From NCBI RefSeq assembly GCF_003612565.1, contig NZ_RAZG01000011.1:1-64000 (forward strand): a stretch of 64,000 bases of DNA, given 5' to 3'. The first letter of the stretch is position 1. Each line of letters begins with the position of its first letter. Below the pieces are notes generated by a model, which did no database searches, was not told the DNA's origin, and saw only the letters and a program-made list of their open reading frames with translations. Shown in pieces: positions 54,485 through 61,520 of the stretch. Source of the stretch: Roseburia sp. 1XD42-69 (GTDB taxonomy: Bacteria; Bacillota; Clostridia; Lachnospirales; Lachnospiraceae). Made by a program: the position numbers and the translations under genes.

Positions 54485-54645
54485 ATACCCTGCATAACAT
54501 AAGGCCGTATCCACAAGATAAAAGCCCCCTTGTCCAAAGACAAAGGGGCAGAATTTCATTTAAAATAAATTCCATCATCTCCTCGGCAGGCTCATAAGAT
54601 TACGCCTTTCGGCGCCTGCTGTCTTCGGCAATATGCTTTATTACA
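54485..54645 (-). ncRNA. Ribosomal L10 leader
   Basis: Upstream of rplJ the transcript has the usual L10-leader features: GAAGACAGCAGGCGC...GCCTGCCGAGGAGATG pairing, then a G/C-rich hairpin (GCCCCTTTG/CAAGGGGGC) and the GGTATTTCCCTGT segment. L10 with L7/L12 binds it to repress its own operon. Confidence 0.85.
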
Positions 54646-54680
54646 ATAACACAATTTATTTGGGATGTCAATAACAAAAC

Positions 54681-55376
54681 TTACTGAGTAACTTTTACAA
54701 CATTTACTTTCACACCAGGTCCCATGGTGGGAGCAAGGCTGATGCTCTTAATATACTGTCCTTTTAAGCTGCTGGGTTTCGCTTTGTTTACGGCATCCAT
54801 AAGGGTCTGGAAGTTGTCCGCTAACTGTTCCTCGGTAAAGGATGCTTTTCCAATTGGCACATGGATAATATTGCTCTTATCCAATCTGTACTCAATCTTA
54901 CCGGCTTTGATATCAGCGATTGCCTTCGCAACGTCCATGGTAACTGTACCTGCCTTGGGGTTTGGCATTAAGCCTTTTGGTCCAAGTACACGTCCCAAAC
55001 GTCCCACAACACCCATCATGTCAGGTGTGGCAACTACCACGTCAAAGTCAAGCCAGCCATCGTTCTGAATTTTCGGAATCAATTCCTCTCCACCGACGAA
55101 ATCTGCGCCTGCTGCCTGTGCCTCGTCTAACTTAGTTCCCTTTGCAAAAACTAAGACCCGGACACTCTTTCCTGTTCCGTGGGGGAGCACAACTGCTCCA
55201 CGAATCTGCTGCTCTGCGTGACGTCCGTCACAACCGGTTCTGATATGAGCTTCGATTGTCTCATCAAATTTCGCAACTGCTGCCTTTTTTGCCAGTGACA
55301 CAGCCTCTTTCGGATCATAAGCATTTGCTCTGTCAATGGCTTTTGCAGCCTCTAAATATCTCTTTCCTCTTTTCAT
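54681..55376 (-). CDS. rplA: Ribosomal protein L1
   Basis: 231 residues, full family length, with [21 protein letters not shown] near 125-145. L1 stalk protein. Follows rplK. Confidence 0.98.
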   Translation of the reverse strand: MKRGKRYLEAAKAIDRANAYDPKEAVSLAKKAAVAKFDETIEAHIRTGCDGRHAEQQIRGAVVLPHGTGKSVRVLVFAKGTKLDEAQAAGADFVGGEELIPKIQNDGWLDFDVVVATPDMMGVVGRLGRVLGPKGLMPNPKAGTVTMDVAKAIADIKAGKIEYRLDKSNIIHVPIGKASFTEEQLADNFQTLMDAVNKAKPSSLKGQYIKSISLAPTMGPGVKVNVVKVTQ

Positions 55377-55456
55377 TCTAAAAAACCTCCTGTGGTAATA
55401 TCGGGGGAGAAACTCCCTTCCACTAAATAATGTTTCAATTTGCTAAGGTAGTTCTT

Positions 55457-55572
55457 TTCGCTAAGTTCAAGCTGCGCCTGCGGCTTGCTTTCACTAATCT
55501 CACAGAACGGCCCCGCAACACGCTCTGTCTTCGCCTGCGGTTCGCCAATCGCTGGTTGCTTTCGGCCTCGGC
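55457..55572 (-). repeat. 116-bp repeat copy 2, directly after the rplK stop
   Basis: Starts at the base after the rplK stop codon and fills most of the rplK-rplA gap. Same orientation as copy 1 at 53830-53945. Confidence 0.85.
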
Positions 55573-55998
55573 CTACTCCTCAACAGTAACGCCCATAGAT
55601 CTTGCAGTACCTGCAATCATGCTCATAGCCGCCTCTAAAGAAGCTGCGTTTAAGTCGGGCATTTTAAGTTCCGCAATCTCCTGTAATTTTGCCTTGGAAA
55701 TAGTAGCAACTTTTGTCTTGTTCGGCACTGCTGAACCGGACTTAATGTTGCAAGCTTTTTTAATTAAAACAGGAGCAGGGGGAGTTTTGGTTACAAAACT
55801 GAAACTTCTGTCCGCATAAACCGTAATCACGACGGGGATAATTAAATCACCCTGATCTGCGGTTCTTGCATTGAACTGCTTTGTAAACTCAACAATATTT
55901 ACACCGTGCTGTCCTAATGCAGGTCCCACTGGGGGAGCAGGTGTTGCCTTTCCAGCAGGAATCTGTAATTTGATATATCCTTCCACTTTCTTTGCCAT
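55573..55998 (-). CDS. rplK: Ribosomal protein L11
   Basis: 141 residues: [25 protein letters not shown] near the start, C-terminal rRNA-binding domain ending M-G-V-T-V-E-E. 15 bp after nusG, hence one transcript. Confidence 0.98.
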   Translation of the reverse strand: MAKKVEGYIKLQIPAGKATPAPPVGPALGQHGVNIVEFTKQFNARTADQGDLIIPVVITVYADRSFSFVTKTPPAPVLIKKACNIKSGSAVPNKTKVATISKAKLQEIAELKMPDLNAASLEAAMSMIAGTARSMGVTVEE

Positions 55999-56013
55999 TT
56001 GGAATTAACCTCC

Positions 56014-56532
56014 TTAGTTCATTTTCTTCACTTCTGCGAAACTTATCTCTACCGGCGTTTCGCGGCCGAACAATTCTACATTGATGGTGACAATCTGTTT
56101 TCCGTGGTTCATGGTCTGAATCACGCCGATGGTATCTTTCCATACCCCTCCGGTGACAACCACTGTATCCCCTTCCGCAAAATCCACCTCAACGTTTTCT
56201 TTTTTGATTCCCAGGGGCATCATCTCTTCCTCTGTAAGGGGCACAGGCTTTGAGCCGGGCCCTACGAATCCGGTAACGCCTCTTGTATTCCTGACCACAT
56301 ACCATGTGTCATCATTCATAATCATATTGATAAGGACATAGCCAGGAAACATTTTTTTGGAAACTTGCTTTTTCGCACCGTTTTTCATCTCAAAAACATC
56401 CTGCATTGGAACTCTGACCTCTAATATCTGATCCTCCAAATGCCTGTTTTCAATTGTCTTGTCAATGTTCGCTTTTACCTTATTCTCGTAGCCGGAATAA
56501 GTGTGAACAACATACCAGTGTGCTTTTTCCAT
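56014..56532 (-). CDS. nusG: Transcription elongation/termination factor NusG
   Basis: 172 residues: NGN domain (W-Y-V-V-H-T-Y-S-G-Y-E-N-K-V) and KOW domain (V-V-T-G-G-V-W-K-D-T-I-G). Follows secE by 12 bp. Confidence 0.97.
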   Translation of the reverse strand: MEKAHWYVVHTYSGYENKVKANIDKTIENRHLEDQILEVRVPMQDVFEMKNGAKKQVSKKMFPGYVLINMIMNDDTWYVVRNTRGVTGFVGPGSKPVPLTEEEMMPLGIKKENVEVDFAEGDTVVVTGGVWKDTIGVIQTMNHGKQIVTINVELFGRETPVEISFAEVKKMN

Positions 56533-56544
56533 AAAACGCCTCCA

Positions 56545-56760
56545 TTAAAAATGTAAGTTTACCAGGAAATCAACGCCATATTGGATGAGTGCATCCATAA
56601 TGGCAATCATCAGGCCAACCACCACTGAAACAGCTACAACGGCCACGGTCTGACGTCCAAGATCTTCTTTTGTGGGCCAAATAATTTTCTTAAATTCAGC
56701 CTTTAAGCCTTCCATCCAGCTCGTTTTGGGAGCTTTTTCAACATTTGCGTTTTCTGCCAT
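56545..56760 (-). CDS. secE: Preprotein translocase subunit SecE
   Basis: 71 residues with the F-K-K-I-I-W-P-T-K-E-D-L motif and one transmembrane segment near 42-62. Part of SecYEG. Confidence 0.95.
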   Translation of the reverse strand: MAENANVEKAPKTSWMEGLKAEFKKIIWPTKEDLGRQTVAVVAVSVVVGLMIAIMDALIQYGVDFLVNLHF

Positions 56761-56778
56761 ATAAAACTCCTTTACAAA

Positions 56779-56928
56779 CTATTTTGTTTCCTTGTGCAAA
56801 GTATGAGTTCTGCAGAATCTGCAATACTTCTTTGTTTCCATTCTGTCCGGATGAGCTTTTTTGTCTTTTGTCGTGTTGTAATTACGCTGTTTGCATTCCG
56901 TACATGCCAATGTTATCCTTGTGCGCAC
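56779..56928 (-). CDS. rpmG: Ribosomal protein L33
   Basis: 49 residues from GTG 56928 after ATGGAGGTGGAAGTT. Zinc-binding form with C-T-E-C and C-R-F-C pairs. A longer frame to 57024 includes the ribosome site and is rejected. First gene of rpmG-secE-nusG. Confidence 0.95.
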   Translation of the reverse strand: MRTRITLACTECKQRNYNTTKDKKAHPDRMETKKYCRFCRTHTLHKETK

Positions 56929-57032
56929 AACTTCCACCTCCATAATTTCGTGCAATTTTTCCCTCTGTAAAAGGGAGTGTTTCTTATCCCTAAAATTAGG
57001 CATAAAAAAAAGACCTACTTCCAAGCTGTTCT

Positions 57033-57061
57033 ACTATAGCACAAACTTTTCCGCAAGTCAA
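57033..57061 (-). promoter_or_regulatory. rpmG-secE-nusG operon promoter
   Basis: TTGACT, 17-bp spacer, TATAGT on the minus strand, about 105 bp before rpmG. Confidence 0.8.
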
Positions 57062-57157
57062 CTCTTTTCTTAAAAGCAGGCAAATGAAAGGTTCATCCAG
57101 ACATTACAGAAGGTACGGCCACACACAGGCCATCTCCCACCCCCGCACAAAATGCAA

Positions 57158-57176
57158 GGGGCAGAAATTCTGCCCC
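57158..57176 (-). terminator. Hairpin after the flagellin-like gene
   Basis: GGGGCAGAA/TTCTGCCCC directly after the stop; modest T content beyond. The rest of the gap to rpmG holds only the operon promoter. Confidence 0.6.
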
Positions 57177-57183
57177 CTATCTC

Positions 57184-57954
57184 TTATAATCTGGTAAATA
57201 ACTGATTCATCCTGCCGTTTTCATCTTCCATCTTTTTTCTCTGCATCATAATGCTGTACTGAAAAAGCACCTCTTTCTTTTTCTGCTCTGTAACAGCTTT
57301 TCCAAAATCCAAATCCTCTATACGGCTCTGGGATGCCGTTGTGTTAAAGGCAGTGTAGCTGTTATTGTTCATAGCATAATCCAGACGATTGGAAAGAGCG
57401 CCCATTTCGCCTCTGGAAGTGCTTACCATCTCAATTGCATTGTCAATCGTGTCAAGGCTGAAATCCTTTGTAACATCAAAATCTGCAATTCCAAGCTTCT
57501 CCAAAGTGGACACCGGCATATTGACTTCCATGCCGCCTCCGTCTGCATTGATGGCTGCATGCCAAGGATTCTGTGAACCATCCAGGAGATTTTTCGTATT
57601 AAACTGAGTCTGGCTTGCCGTGTCTGAAATGTGCTGCTTCAACTGATCGATTTCTGACTGGATAGCCGCTTTATCACTGTCTGTATATAAACCGTTGGAA
57701 GCCTGTAACCCCAGCTCCCGTATCCTCTGCAGACTGTCTGATATAGAGCCTAAAGCCCCATCTGCGATTTTTGTCATATCCTGGAATGTCGCTGCATTAT
57801 CCGTTGCCTTATTCAGGCTGTTGCTCTGGCTTAAGAGCTTCTGGGCAATGGCTAATCCAGCCGCATCATCCGCTGCCGTATTAATTTTCTTACCGCTGCT
57901 CATCTGCTGGTATGAGCGGTACATATTTTGATTTGATATAGAAGAAATCCTCAT
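57184..57954 (-). CDS. Short flagellin-like protein
   Basis: 256 residues. Flagellin N-terminal domain (S-S-G-K-K-I-N-T-A-A-D-D-A-A-G-L-A-I-A at about 19-37; L-Q-R-I-R-E-L-G-L-Q-A-S-N-G) and C-terminal domain (R-L-D-Y-A-M-N-N-N...A-S-Q-S-R-I-E-D-L-D-F-G-K-A). The first helix is about ten residues shorter than in typical flagellins and the end (M-M-Q-R-K-K-M-E-D-E-N-G-R) is unusual, lacking the common L-Q-L-L. ATG 57954 follows GGGAGGAGGCAGATT. No other flagellar genes are nearby except the FliD-like gene. Confidence 0.85.
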   Translation of the reverse strand: MRISSISNQNMYRSYQQMSSGKKINTAADDAAGLAIAQKLLSQSNSLNKATDNAATFQDMTKIADGALGSISDSLQRIRELGLQASNGLYTDSDKAAIQSEIDQLKQHISDTASQTQFNTKNLLDGSQNPWHAAINADGGGMEVNMPVSTLEKLGIADFDVTKDFSLDTIDNAIEMVSTSRGEMGALSNRLDYAMNNNSYTAFNTTASQSRIEDLDFGKAVTEQKKKEVLFQYSIMMQRKKMEDENGRMNQLFTRL

Positions 57955-57996
57955 AATCTGCCTCCTCCCTATAATTTTACACCTTATTTTAACATA

Positions 57997-58025
57997 ACTA
58001 TAACACGCCCTTTGATTTTACACAA
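57997..58025 (-). promoter_or_regulatory. Probable promoter of the flagellin-like gene
   Basis: TTGTGT, 17-bp spacer, TATAGT on the minus strand; a sigma-A type rather than sigma-28 type. Confidence 0.5.
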
Positions 58026-58080
58026 GGGATTTTTTGCCAAAAATAATAAAAAAATTTTTATGATTTTTTACAAAACACTA

Positions 58081-58108
58081 TAAATTAATTTATGATTTTA
58101 TACGATAT
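58081..58108 (+). promoter_or_regulatory. Sigma-28-type promoter before the FliD-like gene
   Basis: TAAA, 16-bp spacer, TACGATAT, close to the SigD/FliA consensus TAAA-N15-GCCGATAT. It lies 130 bp before the start. Confidence 0.6.
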
Positions 58109-58237
58109 AAAAGTATAGGGATTGAAAAAATACGTGCATTTTGTCACCTTTTCAATGAAAAATCATATAATGTAAATGGATTTATAATTTTACCCCGCGC
58201 TTAGGCGTAATTTCATGGAAGAAAGGAGGGGTTTTCT

Positions 58238-59530
58238 ATGGCTACCATCGATAATGCCTATCAATACTACTTAAATACCTATGGACATACTGCTGTTTCG
58301 CGTTATGATACCCATAAGAAAAGCGAGCTGCGCAGCGTCTATACCCGTATGCTTAAAGTGAACAAAGATTCCCCCCTCTATAAGATAAAACGTTCGGAGG
58401 ATGTTCCAAGATTTCTCATTGACATCAAGGAAAATGCCCGGCACATTAAAAACGTTGTGGCATCACTGTCTGATGGGGAAGGGCTTGAGAACTCTTTCCA
58501 GAAAAAAGTTGCGGTCTCCTCGGATGACGGCATTGTAACTGCGTCTTATGTAGGCGGATCTTCCGATGACAGCGCTTTGCAGAATTTTGATTTGGAAGTG
58601 CGTCAGCTTGCAGCTCCCCAGACAAACCTGGGAAATTTTTTGAAAGACCAGGCTTTGGACATTCCGCCCGGAGACTATTCTTTCAATTTATTTACCACTG
58701 CTAATTCCTATGAATTTCAGTATACGGTAAAAAAGGATGACAACAATTTATCCGTATTAAATAAACTTTCCCGGCTCATTAACAATTCCAGGATTGAACT
58801 TTCCGCAGAGGTGATTTCGGATGAAAGCGGACAAAGCGCCTTAAAGATTGCTTCCAAACAGACCGGAATAAGAGATGAGGAAGACCATCTTTTTGACATC
58901 AGCCCTACCACCTCTTCCGGCTCCATTCAAGCCATGGATATTTTAGGTTTTAACCAAGTCAGTACGCCTGCAGTTAATTCAAGTTTCCTGATTAATGGTA
59001 AAGAGCATTCTTCCTATGCAAATACATTTACCATTAACAATATGTTTGAGTTGACCTTAAAGGGCATAAGCCCGGATAATGCTCCTGCCAAAATAGGTTT
59101 TAAGACCAGCATTGACGCTGTGGCAGATAATATCCAGGAACTTGTGGATGCCTACAACGGGTTTATCCAGACTGGTGAACGGTATTCCACCAATCAGCTT
59201 GGAAATCAGCTGCTCCACGATTTAAAAGATGTTTCCCGCTCTTATGTAAACGATTTGGAGTCCGTGGGATTGCTTATTGGGGAAACCGGGGCAATTTCCA
59301 TTGACCGGGATTTATTGTCCGATGCACTGGAAACCGATAAGCCGGCAGAAACGTTTTCCGTATTAAATGCATTTAAAAATTCACTGTTAATTAAAGCGGA
59401 TAATGCTTCTATTAATCCAATTAAATATATTGATAAAACGATTGTGACGTACAAGCGGCCGGGATTTAATTTTATTTCCCCCTATTCATCCTCTCTTTAT
59501 GCAGGACTGATGCTTGATCATTATTGTTAA
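58238..59530 (+). CDS. FliD-like (flagellar filament cap-like) protein
   Basis: 430 residues from ATG 58238 after GAAAGGAGGGGTTTTCT. The middle and end match FliD-type proteins (F-D-L-E-V-R-Q-L-A-A-P-Q near 120; A-D-N-I-Q-E-L-V-D-A-Y-N-G-F-I near 288; V-G-L-L-I-G-E-T-G-A-I-S-I-D near 340). The N-terminus is not typical FliD and the final coiled coil is missing, replaced by P-Y-S-S-S-L-Y-A-G-L. Divergent from the flagellin-like gene. Confidence 0.75.
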   Translation: MATIDNAYQYYLNTYGHTAVSRYDTHKKSELRSVYTRMLKVNKDSPLYKIKRSEDVPRFLIDIKENARHIKNVVASLSDGEGLENSFQKKVAVSSDDGIVTASYVGGSSDDSALQNFDLEVRQLAAPQTNLGNFLKDQALDIPPGDYSFNLFTTANSYEFQYTVKKDDNNLSVLNKLSRLINNSRIELSAEVISDESGQSALKIASKQTGIRDEEDHLFDISPTTSSGSIQAMDILGFNQVSTPAVNSSFLINGKEHSSYANTFTINNMFELTLKGISPDNAPAKIGFKTSIDAVADNIQELVDAYNGFIQTGERYSTNQLGNQLLHDLKDVSRSYVNDLESVGLLIGETGAISIDRDLLSDALETDKPAETFSVLNAFKNSLLIKADNASINPIKYIDKTIVTYKRPGFNFISPYSSSLYAGLMLDHYC

Positions 59531-59534
59531 AGCA

Positions 59535-59567
59535 AAAAGAATCCTTTTAAATAAGGATTCTTTTTTA
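59535..59567. terminator. Bidirectional terminator
   Basis: AAAAAGAATCCTT/AAGGATTCTTTTT with A and T runs on both sides, between the convergent FliD-like and glycosyltransferase genes. Confidence 0.9.
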
Positions 59568-60788
59568 TATGTACTTATCCAGAAGATATCTTCCCCTCTG
59601 CGCCCAGGTATGATTTTTCTTTGCATATGCATACCCCTGCTGTGCCAATTCCTCCAGATACATTTTATTTTCCAGTAAATTCCCTACCTTTTCCGGCAGT
59701 TCCCCCATCCTTGTAAGATAGAAGGGCTCTAAAAAAGGATACCCTGCGTTTGACAATTCTTCTTCCAGGTACGCTGACATATCCGTAACTACGGCAGCCT
59801 TTGCCAGCATACCGTTTATAATTCTGTCATGTATGCCGTTTTTATACCATGTCATTGTATTAAGCACAATTTTGCTGTGGTTCATCAGCTCTAAAACCTG
59901 AGGGGCCAAAACTTTTCCCCCGTACAAAAGATTGGGATTATCCGCCCAATCGCACTGATCCCATCCTCCCCCAAACACAGCCACCTGTATTCCTGCTTCC
60001 ACTAAAAGCCGCACCGACTGCTCCCGGTAGAAGGATGTGGCATAGGAATCAATAAAACGCAGCTCTGTAATCCAGTAATTCAATTCTTCCTCTGAATAAT
60101 CTTTTCCGGTGGAAGAAAAATAAGATTCAATGGCACTCTCCGTAGTTTTATTGGGATGGTTAATCAAATCTGACAATACTTCCTGGGTCAGGGCAAAGGC
60201 ATCAAATTCTTTTATCTCACCTAAATCCGGCACAAGCCCTTCCGCCACGTATTTGGACAAACCGCCTGCATAGAGCACATCAATAGAACGCTCCCCCATT
60301 GCGGGGTGGAATCCTTCTTCTTTTGTGCAAAGATAACAGCTTCCCGGGCTGGCATGGTCTGATAAATCTGCCTCCATCCCGGCATGGGGCATATAATCTA
60401 CCGTTTTTAATCCGGGATAAAAACGCTTTATAAAATCTACATGATTTCTGTCAGTGCAAAACACCACGGAATTTTCCGGTGCATGTCTCAAGGGATTTGC
60501 ATAGTGAAAGGGATGATCCATAAGAATATTAATATAAGGAATCCCCTTTTCATCCCAAATATTTGTTCCCTCTGAAAATGACAGATTATAGCCAATATTA
60601 TTAAATGTCACCAGGGCATCCACATGTTCATCCCTCAAAATCCTTTTCAGGCTTGGCATAAACTTAGCTTTTTCCCGAGTATCTAAAACATGGCAGGTGC
60701 ACCCCATTTCCCTAAATGACTGGGATAATGCCGCTATGAACAAATCTATGGTATCGTAAATGCCCTGTATAAAAAGAATGGTTTTCAT
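59565..60788 (-). CDS. CgeB-like glycosyltransferase
   Basis: 407 residues; a GT-B type protein with the CgeB/DUF3880 pattern: N-terminal D-x-x-V-T-F-N-N-I-G, H-A-G region near 140, and the donor-site segment N-T-M-T-W-Y-K-N-G-I-H-D-R-I-I-N-G-M near 310-330. Sugar donor unknown. Its ATG overlaps the stop of the SWIM gene (ATGA). It ends next to a FliD-like gene, so flagellin glycosylation is a possible role. Confidence 0.75.
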   Translation of the reverse strand: MKTILFIQGIYDTIDLFIAALSQSFREMGCTCHVLDTREKAKFMPSLKRILRDEHVDALVTFNNIGYNLSFSEGTNIWDEKGIPYINILMDHPFHYANPLRHAPENSVVFCTDRNHVDFIKRFYPGLKTVDYMPHAGMEADLSDHASPGSCYLCTKEEGFHPAMGERSIDVLYAGGLSKYVAEGLVPDLGEIKEFDAFALTQEVLSDLINHPNKTTESAIESYFSSTGKDYSEEELNYWITELRFIDSYATSFYREQSVRLLVEAGIQVAVFGGGWDQCDWADNPNLLYGGKVLAPQVLELMNHSKIVLNTMTWYKNGIHDRIINGMLAKAAVVTDMSAYLEEELSNAGYPFLEPFYLTRMGELPEKVGNLLENKMYLEELAQQGYAYAKKNHTWAQRGRYLLDKYI

Positions 60789-61513
60789 AATTCTACCCCA
60801 AATAATGCTGTATAATCTACGGTTTCCATAATTCGTTCACTCTTCCGTTCTGCATTCTGAAGCATCTTTTCTACTTTATTCTCCAATGCCACATCCACGA
60901 ACCGGCTTACATCAATTCCCCGGAGTTCAAAAAACAGCAGTGGATTTTCATCAAATCTGGCTCCTATCCCATAAAGCACTGCCGCCACATGTTTGCACAT
61001 TAATGCCCAGTCCGGACAGCTGCACTGGAAACTAATTTCTTTTGGCAGGGGAAACAAACCGTTCTTTTCTACAAACAGGCTCTTTAAATCTTCCGGGAAA
61101 CCTCCGTTTATAAGCATTTCCAGATTTTCAATTTTATGGCCACATTTTTCCAGTATATTCTGGCACCGCTCCTCCGAAATCGGGCTGATTCTGATTTCCA
61201 CCTTGTAAGGCGCCTTCCGCCGTCCCTGCACCCTGGCCAGGACTTTTCCTTTTTTTATAACCAGGTCAATCACCGCCCCGGTTCTGACATAACGTTTCCC
61301 CCGGTCCAGACGGCTTTCGTAATCTGCATAGCGCTCCAGATTTTCACACCATGCCTCCCCCCACCAGGTTTTTGCAATCTTTTTTCCCGAAATCACCACC
61401 GGTTGGTTTTCTTTCCCCCGTTTTATATCCTTTTTCATACTCTCACTGGCATTTTTCTTTAACTTTGCCTCCGTGGGCTGTTCATATGTCTGGATTTCCC
61501 AATACTGGCTCAT
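60785..61513 (-). CDS. SWIM zinc-finger protein
   Basis: 242 residues with a SWIM motif at about 160-180 (F-Q-C-S-C-P-D-W...M-C-K-H-V-A-A-V-L-Y), of the family that travels with SNF2 helicases (W-W-G-E-A-W near residue 50). 7 bp after the SNF2 gene. Role in chromatin-like or DNA-repair remodelling is only predicted. Confidence 0.85.
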   Translation of the reverse strand: MSQYWEIQTYEQPTEAKLKKNASESMKKDIKRGKENQPVVISGKKIAKTWWGEAWCENLERYADYESRLDRGKRYVRTGAVIDLVIKKGKVLARVQGRRKAPYKVEIRISPISEERCQNILEKCGHKIENLEMLINGGFPEDLKSLFVEKNGLFPLPKEISFQCSCPDWALMCKHVAAVLYGIGARFDENPLLFFELRGIDVSRFVDVALENKVEKMLQNAERKSERIMETVDYTALFGVEL

Positions 61514-61520
61514 ATTTTCC

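Noticed and set aside
54447-54578. Longer rplJ start with 44 extra residues
   Set aside because: The extension is the L10 leader hairpin; GTG 54446 has AAAGGAGG and matches the family start.
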